A DNA stretch of 59,346 bases, taken from Phycisphaerales bacterium. Its GTDB lineage: Bacteria > Planctomycetota > Phycisphaerae > Sedimentisphaerales > Anaerobacaceae. This document shows, piece after piece, positions 1 to 8,257 of this stretch. The notes beneath the pieces are model-generated. The model saw nothing but the letters and a program-made list of their open reading frames with translations, was not told where the DNA came from and searched no databases. How positions within the stretch are numbered: position 1 is the first letter of the stretch; every line of letters starts with the position of its first letter. Both the position numbers and the translations under genes were made by a program. The stretch covers positions 14,459 to 73,804 of the forward strand of contig PLLP01000016.1 in NCBI GenBank assembly GCA_003141315.1, read 5' to 3'.

Positions 1-29
1 TTTTGGATTTTGGATTTTGGATTCTTCAT
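1..29 (-). CDS. Start of a further gene, probably another prepilin (partial)
   Basis: On the minus strand an ATG at 29-27 follows an AGGTG ribosome-binding site five bases upstream, 12 bases after the stop of the preceding prepilin gene. The readable codons give M-K-N-P-K-S-K-I-Q before the window ends. They are made entirely of an AATCCAAA direct repeat. A short, basic, hydrophilic leader fits the cytoplasmic leader of a type IV prepilin, and the position after a prepilin gene supports that. The pilin signature itself lies outside the window, so the identity is inferred. Confidence 0.45.
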
Positions 30-41
30 AATTTCACCTGT

Positions 42-518
42 TTAGTATTTTGCGCGAATCCAGCTTTCAGAGCTTAACTGCCGGCCGTTATGATAGATTT
101 TGACTGTCACCCGTATAAATGAGCTGGTGTCGTTGTCGGCAACTGCCTGTGTGAAATTGGATTTATTTACCTTCTCGACGGTGACTCTCTGACTGAAACT
201 GGCAAAGGTGGGAATCGGTTGTCTGCTGGCGTCTATAGGCGGCGAGAAAGAAGCATCATCGAAATCAGTAATATTGTCGTAAAGAGCAAGCGAGGACTCT
301 TTGGTACCAAAAACCGAACCATCATCCTTATCGGCGACGGGCAGGAGCGTCGTAAGCTCTCTTATCTGCTCTGTAAGGAACTCTGCGGTTGACATATCCA
401 GTGCGGCGCTGTTGTTCTGAGTAAAGACGCTGTTTGCGGCAACCAGCGCAACGACAGCCACGCCCACCAGCACAACCGCCGCCATTACTTCAATCAGCGA
501 GAAACCATTTCTTTTCAT
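42..518 (-). CDS. Type IV prepilin / pseudopilin (GspI- or PilV-like)
   Basis: This 158-residue protein has a class III prepilin signal: a short basic leader M-K-R-N-G, then F-S-L-I-E-V at the processing site, with the conserved Glu at +5 and about 20 hydrophobic residues. A prepilin peptidase would cut after Gly5 and the pilin would then join the pilus or pseudopilus. The C-terminal 120 residues are not recognisable beyond being a soluble globular head. An AAGGGGG ribosome-binding site lies nine bases before the ATG. It follows pilC by 72 bases, is on the same strand and closes the assembly operon. Its size fits minor pseudopilins. A major pilin role is less likely but not excluded. Confidence 0.85.
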   Translation of the reverse strand: MKRNGFSLIEVMAAVVLVGVAVVALVAANSVFTQNNSAALDMSTAEFLTEQIRELTTLLPVADKDDGSVFGTKESSLALYDNITDFDDASFSPPIDASRQPIPTFASFSQRVTVEKVNKSNFTQAVADNDTSSFIRVTVKIYHNGRQLSSESWIRAKY

Positions 519-590
519 AATATATTGCCCCCTTCGCTGCCCACCGTCTCTGCTCGTTTAGCAAGACGAAAAGCAGCAGCGAGCCCGCGG

Positions 591-1679
591 TTATTTTGCC
601 GCAACGAGGCTCGACATTTTAAATATGGGCAGGATGATGCTCATTGCGATAAAACCGACGAGGACGCCCATAATGATAATCATAATAGGCTCTATCATTG
701 AGGTGACGGTTTTGATGACCGTTCTCAATTCGCGCCCGTAGAAGTTAGCGATATCGCCGAGAACTTCCGCCATCGTGCCTGAGTCCTCTCCGCTGCGAAT
801 CATCTGAACGACATTAGCAGGCATAAGATTGAATTTGCCGAGACTCGATGCGATTTTTTTCCCTTGTTTGACATCGTTCTGTACGTCCAGCCACATACTT
901 TTGTATTGTGAATTGCCCGAAATATGAGCAGTAATCGAAATTGTATCGAGAATGGGTACGCCCGCGCTCGTGAGAACTCCCATTGTGTGCAGAGACCTTG
1001 TTATGTAGAGGCTGCGGCAGAGGGTCTTGATTACGGGAATTATCAGTTTCATTTTATCCCACCAGATTCGTCCCTCTTTGGTATTGATGAAAAATAAAAA
1101 GCCGCCCACTGCGGCGCCTATCGCAGGAATAACCAAAAACCAGAAGTTACGCAAAAAAACGCTGCTTGCTATTAAAATCTTGGTCGGTGTCGGAAGTAAA
1201 TCCTCGTGGCCTTCAAAAACCTTGACAAATCTTGGAAGAACAAAGCACAGCAGAAAAATCGTCACAGAGACGGCCATTACCGCTATTATTATTGGATAAA
1301 CCATCGCGCCTTTCACCTGCGAGCGGGTCTCGTTTTCCTGGTCGAGGTATTCGGCCAGTTTGTCGAGCATCTTGCTCAATGACCCGGATATTTCGGCGGC
1401 GGCTACCATATTTACGTATAGATTGTTGAATACTTCAGGATGGGCGCCGAGCGCCTGCGAGAGGCTCTCGCCGCTTTCTATTCGCTGCTTCAAATCCATA
1501 ATTACCGCGGCGAATTTCTTATTCTCAATCTGTGATGCGATTGATTCGAGCGTATCCTGAATGCTTATCCCCGCCCTGACCATAACGGCCAGTTGATTGG
1601 TAAAGCTCAGGATGTCCTTTCTGCTCGGACCGAACTCTACGCGGAAATGCTTTATTTTGCTAATTATATCTTCGTTCAT
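591..1679 (-). CDS. pilC: Type IV pilus / T2SS inner-membrane platform protein (PilC/GspF family)
   Basis: This 362-residue protein is the polytopic platform that couples the cytoplasmic ATPases to pilin assembly. Two T2SSF repeats are visible, at about residues 25-145 and 225-350. Each has a soluble helical part (with AVMVRAGISIQDTLE and HTMGVLTSAGVPILDTI as the matching motifs) followed by hydrophobic segments near 125-150, 175-198 and 330-352. The length is slightly short of the usual 400 residues because the N-terminus is brief. The ATG follows AAGGAA by five bases. It lies directly downstream of pilT. The family is clear. Assignment to a pilus rather than a type II secretion system rests on the PilMNO neighbours. 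Confidence 0.92.
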   Translation of the reverse strand: MNEDIISKIKHFRVEFGPSRKDILSFTNQLAVMVRAGISIQDTLESIASQIENKKFAAVIMDLKQRIESGESLSQALGAHPEVFNNLYVNMVAAAEISGSLSKMLDKLAEYLDQENETRSQVKGAMVYPIIIAVMAVSVTIFLLCFVLPRFVKVFEGHEDLLPTPTKILIASSVFLRNFWFLVIPAIGAAVGGFLFFINTKEGRIWWDKMKLIIPVIKTLCRSLYITRSLHTMGVLTSAGVPILDTISITAHISGNSQYKSMWLDVQNDVKQGKKIASSLGKFNLMPANVVQMIRSGEDSGTMAEVLGDIANFYGRELRTVIKTVTSMIEPIMIIIMGVLVGFIAMSIILPIFKMSSLVAAK

Positions 1680-1709
1680 AATTGTTCCTTGTTAAAAAGT
1701 CATCAGCCT

Positions 1710-2825
1710 CTATTCCGAAACTTCTGCCATCACCGGTTTTTTGGTCTTTCCCGGTGGTTGCGGCTGTTTTTCATCGAAGAGCTTACTCATCTTGCTGGAA
1801 TTGGTTGACTTTGCTATTGCCTCTTCCCTGTCAATCATACCCTTGAAATACAAATCAGCTATGCTGCGGTCCATAGTTTGCATACCAATCCGACGGGATG
1901 TCTCTATGATATTCGGTATTTCATATATCCTGTTTTCGCGTATGCAGTTTCTGACGGCTGATGTGCAAAGCAGTATTTCCACGCTGGGCACCATTCCGGG
2001 CTTGTCAACGCGGCGGAACAGCGTCTGCGATATTACCGCCTGCAGCGTGTTTGCCAGCATCGTACGAATCTGGTTCTGCTGACTTGCATGGTAGATATCG
2101 ATAATACGTTCGATTGTCTGCGGAGCGTTTATGGTGTGCAGCGTGCTGAAGACCAGATGTCCCGTCTCGGCTCCGGTGATTGTCGAGCTTGTTGTTTCCA
2201 GGTCTCGCATTTCGCCGACCATAATTATGTCGGGGTCCTGGCGAAGCACATGTTTGAGGCCCGATGCGAATTCCGGGCAGTCGCAGCCAATTTCACGCTG
2301 CTCTATCATACACGATTGATTTTCCAGCAGATACTCAATCGGGTCTTCGAGAGTAATTATACGTTTTCTGTATTTGCGATTGATGGCGCCTACCATTGCC
2401 GCGAGCGTTGTGCTTTTGCCTGCGCCGGTATGGCCTGTCACAAGCACAAGGCCTCTCGGCAGGTCTATCAGCTCTGTTACAACAGGCGGCATACCCAGAC
2501 TTTCGAGCAGCGGCACCTGGTTTGGTATCACCCTGAAGGAAATTGCTATCGTATCGCACTGATAATGCGCGTTGACACGAAAGCGGTGGCCATCATCGAG
2601 GTGCGTCGAGAAATCGAGGTCTTTTTTCTCCTGGAAAACCTCGAATCGTCCCTGCCCGACCATCGAAAGCATCATGCCCTTCGTATCTTCATCGGTGACT
2701 TTCGGAAAGTTCATCTCGAAAAGTTCCGTGTTGCGGCGCAGTATCGGCGGCATCCCGACATTGATGTGAACGTCGCTTGCGTCCTGGATTATTGCACCCG
2801 CCAGTATTTTTTTGATATCGAGCAT
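1710..2825 (-). CDS. pilT: PilT-type twitching / retraction ATPase
   Basis: This is a 371-residue hexameric secretion ATPase. It has a Walker A motif GHTGAGKST near residue 134, the Asp box around EDPIEY, Walker B in IIMVGEMRD and the His box with GHLVFSTLHT. A variant of the PilT signature, AVRNCIRENR, lies near residue 290. PilT powers pilus retraction from the cytoplasmic face of the inner membrane. It lacks the long N-terminal domain and the CxxC zinc motif that mark the neighbouring PilB. The ATG follows AAGGAAAAAG. It lies 32 bases after pilB and 30 before pilC. A C-terminal tail of about 25 basic, Pro-rich residues is extra. Confidence 0.92.
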   Translation of the reverse strand: MLDIKKILAGAIIQDASDVHINVGMPPILRRNTELFEMNFPKVTDEDTKGMMLSMVGQGRFEVFQEKKDLDFSTHLDDGHRFRVNAHYQCDTIAISFRVIPNQVPLLESLGMPPVVTELIDLPRGLVLVTGHTGAGKSTTLAAMVGAINRKYRKRIITLEDPIEYLLENQSCMIEQREIGCDCPEFASGLKHVLRQDPDIIMVGEMRDLETTSSTITGAETGHLVFSTLHTINAPQTIERIIDIYHASQQNQIRTMLANTLQAVISQTLFRRVDKPGMVPSVEILLCTSAVRNCIRENRIYEIPNIIETSRRIGMQTMDRSIADLYFKGMIDREEAIAKSTNSSKMSKLFDEKQPQPPGKTKKPVMAEVSE

Positions 2826-2857
2826 TTTCTTTTTCCTTATATATAAAGGATAAATAC

Positions 2858-4783
2858 CTAACTTAAGTTTTCGACCAGCTCCTCTTCGTCGTTTTTACCA
2901 TAGACATCCGTCACCCGCAGAACCTCTTCGAGGGTAGTAAGACCTTTTTTAACTTTTCTTATACCGTCATCGTAAAGCGTCAGGCCGCCGCTATCGCGAA
3001 AAACCTTGCGCATAGTATTTACTGAAGAATCTTTGGTAATCGTTTCCCTGAACTTGCTATTTACCGGGAGCATCTCATAAATACCGAGCCTGCCTATATA
3101 ACCTGAGCCTCGGCATTTATCGCAGCCTGCTCCGTAGAAAAGCTGTTCTGATTTTATATCTTCGCTTTTAAGATAGCGGCTGAACTGCTCGGGCGCCTTG
3201 TGCGGCTGTTTGCAGTTGTAGCAGATCATTCTGACTAAGCGCTGTGCGATAATCCCGTTCAGCGACGCCGCAATCAAATAAGGCTCAATTCCGATATCGA
3301 CCAGCCTGGTTATGCTGCTCGGTGCGTCATTGGTATGCAGAGTCGAAAGAACGAGGTGGCCGGTAAGCGCAGCCTGGACGGCTATGCGTGCGGTTTCTGC
3401 ATCGCGGATTTCGCCAATCATAACTATATCCGGGTCCTGACGAAGCAGGCTTCTAAGAGCCGATGAGAAGCTCATCCCGATTTTATCATTTATCGGCACC
3501 TGGTTACAGAAATCGAGCTTGTATTCGACAGGGTCCTCGACGGTGGAGATGTTGAGCCTGTCGCCATCCATCTGTGCCAGTGCCGAATACAGTGTTGTGC
3601 TTTTTCCGGAACCCGTAGGCCCTGTCACCAGCAATATGCCGTGCGGCATATATATCTGCTGTTTGAATAGTTCGAGGGTATCAGTTTCCATCCCGAGCTG
3701 CTCGAGACCTTTCATAATCCACTTATTTTCGAGAATTCGTATTACGACCTTTTCGCCGTTGCTCGTGGGCAGCACTGAAACTCGCAGGTCCACGCTCTTT
3801 CCACCTACGATAGCGGAAATCTTGCCGTCCTGCGGCAGTCTCCTTTCGGAAATATCGAGATTGGACATAATTTTGATTCTCGATACTACCGCAGGATGCA
3901 TCTGGAGGGGCGACTGCATTGTTTCAAAAAGCACCCCGTCGATGCGATAACGAATCCTCGTGAATTTTTCTTTCGGCTCGATATGAATATCGCTTGCGCT
4001 ATCGTGAATGGCGCTGCTTATCAGGTAATTTACAAATTTAATGACCGGCGACTGGCCCGCCATTTTTTCGAGGTCCTCAAATTCCCCTTTTTCTTCCCGC
4101 AGAACCTCGACGTCTGCCATATCGCTGATTATATCATCGACGTTATAATCAGGCTTGGTCTCTGTCATAGAGCTGCATACCGCATCGAAATCTTCAGGCG
4201 TGCAGACGAAAACCTTCAGTTCCATCCCGACAGTTTTCTTGACCTGCTCAATTACAAATATGTTGCCGGGCTTTGTTGTCGCAACGACAAGAGCATTATT
4301 TTCTATCGAGACCGGAAATATATTATTGCTTCTGATGAAATCGATATTCAGCTTCTCGAAGGCTTCTTTCTGAACAATATCGGGACTAATTCGCTTGAGT
4401 TCGAGATTAAACAAGGCTGCTTTTGCCCTCAGTATATCATCGGGTCCGACAATTCCTGTTTTGAGGAGATACGCTTCGATACCAGATGATGCAGCCGCTC
4501 CGGCATTTGAATACTGGCTTCTGATTTGCCCGTGCTGCTCGGGGCTTAATTTCTTGGTCTCCAGCAGAATATCCAGTATATCCCGGGAATGAGGCTGAAC
4601 GGGCTGGGCAGGCGGCTGTGCCGAACGAACAGGGTGAGCGGGCTGAACTGTCTGAAAAGCCTCTTCAGCAGCATCATCCGGAAAGTAAAGTTTGCTCAGA
4701 CCGGGTATTTCCTGTTCCTGCTCTACCTCAGAAACATTTGTTTCTGTTTGCGGCTGTGCGTTTTTCTTGAATGAAAGTCTCAT
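2858..4783 (-). CDS. pilB: PilB/GspE-type assembly ATPase
   Basis: This 641-residue protein is the extension motor of the pilus or secretion machine. An acidic, Pro-rich N-terminus (1-75) precedes a MshEN/GspE N-terminal domain (about 80-215). The ATPase core follows, with Walker A GPTGSGKST near 392, EDPVEY in the Asp box, IVMIGEIRD as Walker B and GHLVLSTLHTNDAP as the His box. The tetracysteine zinc motif (CYNC, then CDKC about 40 residues later) separates PilB/GspE from PilT. Only a weak GAGAA lies before the ATG. It is followed by pilT at 32 bases and preceded by the PilP-like gene. Confidence 0.93.
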   Translation of the reverse strand: MRLSFKKNAQPQTETNVSEVEQEQEIPGLSKLYFPDDAAEEAFQTVQPAHPVRSAQPPAQPVQPHSRDILDILLETKKLSPEQHGQIRSQYSNAGAAASSGIEAYLLKTGIVGPDDILRAKAALFNLELKRISPDIVQKEAFEKLNIDFIRSNNIFPVSIENNALVVATTKPGNIFVIEQVKKTVGMELKVFVCTPEDFDAVCSSMTETKPDYNVDDIISDMADVEVLREEKGEFEDLEKMAGQSPVIKFVNYLISSAIHDSASDIHIEPKEKFTRIRYRIDGVLFETMQSPLQMHPAVVSRIKIMSNLDISERRLPQDGKISAIVGGKSVDLRVSVLPTSNGEKVVIRILENKWIMKGLEQLGMETDTLELFKQQIYMPHGILLVTGPTGSGKSTTLYSALAQMDGDRLNISTVEDPVEYKLDFCNQVPINDKIGMSFSSALRSLLRQDPDIVMIGEIRDAETARIAVQAALTGHLVLSTLHTNDAPSSITRLVDIGIEPYLIAASLNGIIAQRLVRMICYNCKQPHKAPEQFSRYLKSEDIKSEQLFYGAGCDKCRGSGYIGRLGIYEMLPVNSKFRETITKDSSVNTMRKVFRDSGGLTLYDDGIRKVKKGLTTLEEVLRVTDVYGKNDEEELVENLS

Positions 4784-4830
4784 CTGTTCTCGCTATATAA
4801 ACCTATCAATTATAAAAGGCTGAATACTGC

Positions 4831-5490
4831 TTATTCCTCAGCCAGTTTAAGCGTAATTTTATTCTCGCCCAACTTCAGCACTACGAAATTTGCTTCGATT
4901 TCAGCAACGGTATAATCCGAAATTATCTGGCCGCGATAAAGAAGCTTGTCGTTGACCATGCAGCACCACTTGTTAGGGTCTGTATCGCCCCTCATTATGC
5001 TGAATAGCTGGAAATCGGTCGATTTGCGTGTTGTCGCAAGTACCTTGCTGCCTTCATCTGATACCGTCGTGCGTTTTTTCCCCTGCAAAAACGGGTTCTT
5101 TAGAAGCTGGTCAAGTCCAACCTGCTTTACATTGGCAAAATCATAAAATTTCTTGACTATTATTTCCATCTTGCTGGACATATCAGACCTGACGCCTCCA
5201 AGTTTGGAAACAAGCATATCAACCTGGACCTGCTCAAGGTCGTTCGACTGTGCAGATGCTATCTGCGGAGCGCCTTTTTTTACCATATAAAATAATCCCG
5301 CCATCCCTGCGGCAAACAGAATCGCCAGCAGTATGGTGGTTTTTCTTGTATTTTTGCCGCTGGCCTGGACTACTACAAATTCATTTTCTCCGAGCTTGGA
5401 AACCTTCGGTGGCGTATCTTTGGGGGCAGCCGGCGATGGCTTGTCATTCTTCGGTTCCAGGTCATCCTGTTCATTTAAGTAGTCGAGCAT
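4831..5490 (-). CDS. PilP/GspC-like single-pass periplasmic protein
   Basis: This 219-residue protein has a Pro/Lys-rich cytoplasmic N-terminus (1-50), one membrane segment (about 53-69, TTILLAILFAAGMAGLFYMV) and a periplasmic part. The last 60 residues, with LLYRGQIISDYTVAEIE and alternating hydrophobic strands, look like the small beta-domain shared by PilP and the homology region of GspC, which links the inner-membrane complex to the secretin. The overall topology differs from lipoprotein PilP. The assignment is from topology, the C-terminal pattern and its place between pilO and pilB. A GGGAG site lies eight bases before the ATG. Confidence 0.6.
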   Translation of the reverse strand: MLDYLNEQDDLEPKNDKPSPAAPKDTPPKVSKLGENEFVVVQASGKNTRKTTILLAILFAAGMAGLFYMVKKGAPQIASAQSNDLEQVQVDMLVSKLGGVRSDMSSKMEIIVKKFYDFANVKQVGLDQLLKNPFLQGKKRTTVSDEGSKVLATTRKSTDFQLFSIMRGDTDPNKWCCMVNDKLLYRGQIISDYTVAEIEANFVVLKLGENKITLKLAEE

Positions 5491-5543
5491 ATCAAAACTC
5501 CCGATAAATATTTACATTTTGGATATTTATTCTTCACAAAGGT

Positions 5544-6074
5544 TTAAGTTGACTGAAAGAAAACGCTTACAGTGAAGTCCGCCGAGACGCAGCCGTCCCG
5601 GTCGTTTATCTTCTTCAGTTCGAGGCTGCGAACCTTCACTATTCGAGGCAGCTTTTCGAGTTCCAGCAAAAACGAGTAGAACGAATCGAAATCGCCCTCA
5701 AGCTCCATCTTTAACGGCTGCTCTATATATCCGCTGTTCGTTTTAGAGGCGAGGGTGCGAATGGTCTTTGCCTGCAGACCCTGTCTCTGCGCAATGACGG
5801 TGAGCTGCTCGAGAACTTTGTAAATTTCACTTGTCGGCGGAAGCTTGCTCTCGAAAAATTTAACGGCGTCCTGAAGCTGCTTAAGCTGGTTATTGAGGTC
5901 GTAAGCGGCGGCCGTTGTCTTCTCAAACTCTGCCAGTTTCGCAGATTTTGACTGTATCCTTGCCTGCTGTTCCGACAACGCCTTGTTGGCAGGCCTGATC
6001 ATAAACTGGTATGAAAGAACCGTAATTCCTATCAGTGATAAATAAAATAACGCTTTTTTGAATCTGCTGTCCAT
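5544..6074 (-). CDS. pilO: PilO-like alignment protein
   Basis: This 176-residue protein has a short cytoplasmic N-terminus, one membrane helix (about 9-25), a coiled coil (about 30-80, rich in Gln, Lys and Glu) and a ferredoxin-like periplasmic domain. The stretch near 115-150, with LKMELEGDFDSFYSFLLELEKLPR, is the characteristic PilO segment. With PilM and PilN it forms the inner-membrane alignment complex. A GAGGA site precedes the ATG, and the gene lies 12 bases after pilN, so co-translation is likely. Confidence 0.85.
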   Translation of the reverse strand: MDSRFKKALFYLSLIGITVLSYQFMIRPANKALSEQQARIQSKSAKLAEFEKTTAAAYDLNNQLKQLQDAVKFFESKLPPTSEIYKVLEQLTVIAQRQGLQAKTIRTLASKTNSGYIEQPLKMELEGDFDSFYSFLLELEKLPRIVKVRSLELKKINDRDGCVSADFTVSVFFQST

Positions 6075-6086
6075 AATTATTTCCTC

Positions 6087-6827
6087 TCACTCGCTTATAG
6101 TCGTTTGGATATCGCTTTTACTGGCAATCTGTTTCACAATATTATCGCTTACCTGAATATCCCTGCCAAGCATAGCGGTAAGCTTAAACCGCCTGGTTTT
6201 CTCCTCTGCCGTATCCTGCTTCGCGCCGGATTTAGACAACTGGCTTGACTCAACCAGCGCCACATCACTGAGCAGAATCGACCTGCTCAACTGTTCTATG
6301 TATGATGCAACCTCAATATCGCTTGGCGCAACTCCTTCTATTTCTATTCTGGTCTCGAGCAGGTTTTCCTTCGAGACGTTCTTCTCCGAAGCCGCTTTTT
6401 CCTTGTCCTGAATTGCCTGATATTTATTTTCCGCGGGTTTCTGCTGCGAATTTGCCGCCCGCTCTTTTTGAACCATATTCAATCTTGTCAGTGAAACTCC
6501 CTTTGGCAGGTTGTTGGTAAGCGATGCCAGCACAACGCTTTTCGGAACCGGCTCAATCAGTTCAACCGTTGTAATTGCCGCTGACCACATCGTGTTTCTC
6601 TGTTTCTGCAGCTTGTCAACGGTAATAACCTGCACTTTCTTTTTTGCCAGCTCCACATCAATAGCAGCCTCCCGACTGTTGAGCGCGTGCTGTCGCATTT
6701 TTATTGCTCCAAACGCTCCTCCTATCGCAATCAGTATTATTGCAAGAAGAGCGATACATATAAGGTTGACTCGCCTTGACTCGTTGTTCTGGATGTAATC
6801 ATCTGGTATAAAATTTATATTAACCAT
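6087..6827 (-). CDS. pilN: PilN-like inner-membrane protein
   Basis: This 246-residue protein begins with the PilN cytoplasmic signature near residues 3-8 (NINFIPDDY, usually INLLP), which docks in the groove of PilM. A membrane helix follows at about 24-44, then a coiled coil and a periplasmic domain of the PilN/GspL-C type. A lysine- and glutamate-rich insertion at about 120-155 makes it longer than the usual 190 residues. An ACGGAG site lies six bases before the ATG. It sits between pilM (14 bases upstream) and pilO (12 bases downstream). Confidence 0.85.
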   Translation of the reverse strand: MVNINFIPDDYIQNNESRRVNLICIALLAIILIAIGGAFGAIKMRQHALNSREAAIDVELAKKKVQVITVDKLQKQRNTMWSAAITTVELIEPVPKSVVLASLTNNLPKGVSLTRLNMVQKERAANSQQKPAENKYQAIQDKEKAASEKNVSKENLLETRIEIEGVAPSDIEVASYIEQLSRSILLSDVALVESSQLSKSGAKQDTAEEKTRRFKLTAMLGRDIQVSDNIVKQIASKSDIQTTISE

Positions 6828-6841
6828 TTTTTTCTCCGTTA

Positions 6842-7774
6842 CTACGATAAGCTCAGCCCGAAAGCAGTGGCCCAGCTAAACTGGCAATTTCTTCTCTCCA
6901 TATCCATAAACCTGTTCTTGGCGGTCTGTACCGCAGACAGGCAATCTCCTATCTGTGCAGGCATCTGAAGCTGTTTGGCGATTGTCGTATAAATATCTTT
7001 ATCAACTGCCTGTCCCGACATAAAAATCAGCCGTTCTATTTTTGCCTTTTTGTAGAGGGAACTGAAACTTTGTTTGCACGCCGAAATTTCAGAAATCAGC
7101 CGGCCCATCATATCGTCCGACTGCAGAAGCTTTATTCCAACCGGTATCGAACGCGCAAAAAGCAGCCCTTTATGCCGGCATATTACTACATTGGTTCGCA
7201 GTATCCCCAGGTCAACGAGAATTACGACCATCTCCCTGTCGGTGGCTCTCCGGCCGAAAAACCGGATATAAGCGTTCGCAAGGGCTGCGGGCCATACCCC
7301 GATAGATTGGATTTTCAGACCGGCCTTTTCATAAATGGCCAAGTGCCTGTCTATCATAACCCGGCTCGTCGCTACTATAATTACATTATCTTCCTCAGCC
7401 GTTATGTATTTGACCATTGCATCCTCGAAGTCTGACGGCAGCTTCTGCTTGGCCTTGGACATTACCGTTTCATCAAAATCACGGTTATCGCTCTTGCTTA
7501 CCTTTATCTGGTCAATAAAAACATCCGATGGCGGAACCGACGCGATTACATATTTGCCCGAGAATTTATTCCTCGATACAAGCTGCTGCATCGAATCTAT
7601 CGCCCATTTTTGCCAACTCGCAGTCCCCGGTAAAACATCAGGCGGACATGACCGGCTACCCGCGGACGTCAATACCAGCGATTTTTTGCCTTCCCGCAAC
7701 TGGGCCATTCGAAGGCTGTCATCTGTGAAATCTACACCAATCGGGTGCGATTTTTGCTTCAGAAAACCGAACAT
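6842..7774 (-). CDS. pilM: PilM-like actin-fold cytoplasmic protein
   Basis: This 310-residue protein has the actin/FtsA fold of PilM. The N-terminal phosphate-binding strand reads IGVDFTDDSLRMAQL, a second one lies at VVILVDLGILRTNVVI, and the C-terminus ends in WATAFGLSLS. PilM is the cytoplasmic ring that binds the PilN N-terminus. I chose the ATG at 7774 because GAGG lies eight bases upstream. A GTG 33 bases further upstream is in frame but has no such site. It is the first gene of the pilus operon. Confidence 0.87.
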   Translation of the reverse strand: MFGFLKQKSHPIGVDFTDDSLRMAQLREGKKSLVLTSAGSRSCPPDVLPGTASWQKWAIDSMQQLVSRNKFSGKYVIASVPPSDVFIDQIKVSKSDNRDFDETVMSKAKQKLPSDFEDAMVKYITAEEDNVIIVATSRVMIDRHLAIYEKAGLKIQSIGVWPAALANAYIRFFGRRATDREMVVILVDLGILRTNVVICRHKGLLFARSIPVGIKLLQSDDMMGRLISEISACKQSFSSLYKKAKIERLIFMSGQAVDKDIYTTIAKQLQMPAQIGDCLSAVQTAKNRFMDMERRNCQFSWATAFGLSLS

Positions 7775-8257
7775 TATAATCGCCTCAAAAAATAATTCGC
7801 TTACCACTTAATATATGTACCATTCACCCGTCTGCAGCGGGCTATCCGTACCGAAAAATACGGCTTACAAACATTCATCGAACAAAACAAGCCCCGGTAT
7901 TAGCACCGGCTCACGATAAAACCATTTGCGCAGTATGCCCAAGGTAAAATATATGAAAAAATTGCACAGCCAGAGTCAAAAATGCAAAAATTACCCGAAT
8001 TTTATCCACTTTGTCCGATAATACCGCTCTTTTGTGTGTATAAAAATCTTCGACGAAAAAATTCGCACATAATTTTGCCGATATGTGCGGCGACTAAATC
8101 AGCGAAGGTCCGAAATTCATTAAGGCTGGTTTGTACGGATATTGGGCAGCAAAAAAATAATGTCCTATAAAAGACGTGTTCTGGTATAAAGGCGGATTAT
8201 CGGCGGTTATGTTGTTTATCCCGGTTTATCGTATCGTATATTGGGATGGCAGGGACT
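7775..8257. other. Gene-free region upstream of the pilus operon
   Basis: These 483 bases separate gpsA from pilM. I see no credible coding sequence: the 62-codon frame at 7982-8170 has no ribosome-binding site and no recognisable product. The promoter of the pilus operon must lie here. A GC stem at 7894-7909 is described separately. I searched by eye for a c-di-GMP-I riboswitch, which is common upstream of pilus genes, and did not find its conserved core. Confidence 0.6.
7894..7909 (-). promoter_or_regulatory. Stem-loop in the pilus operon leader, possible attenuator
   Basis: CCGGT and ACCGG form a five-pair stem around a six-base loop. On the minus strand it is followed within a few bases by a T-rich tract (TTGTTTTGTT). 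It lies about 120 bases upstream of pilM. It could be a weak terminator or attenuator. There is no second structure that would make a switch obvious. Confidence 0.3.

Noticed and set aside
2088-2846. A 252-codon open frame on the plus strand
   Set aside because: It lies wholly antisense to pilT, whose motifs are complete. The product is unrecognisable and is explained by codon bias.
7775-8257. c-di-GMP riboswitch upstream of the pilus operon
   Set aside because: I looked for the GEMM core and its tetraloop receptor. Only a single short stem is present.
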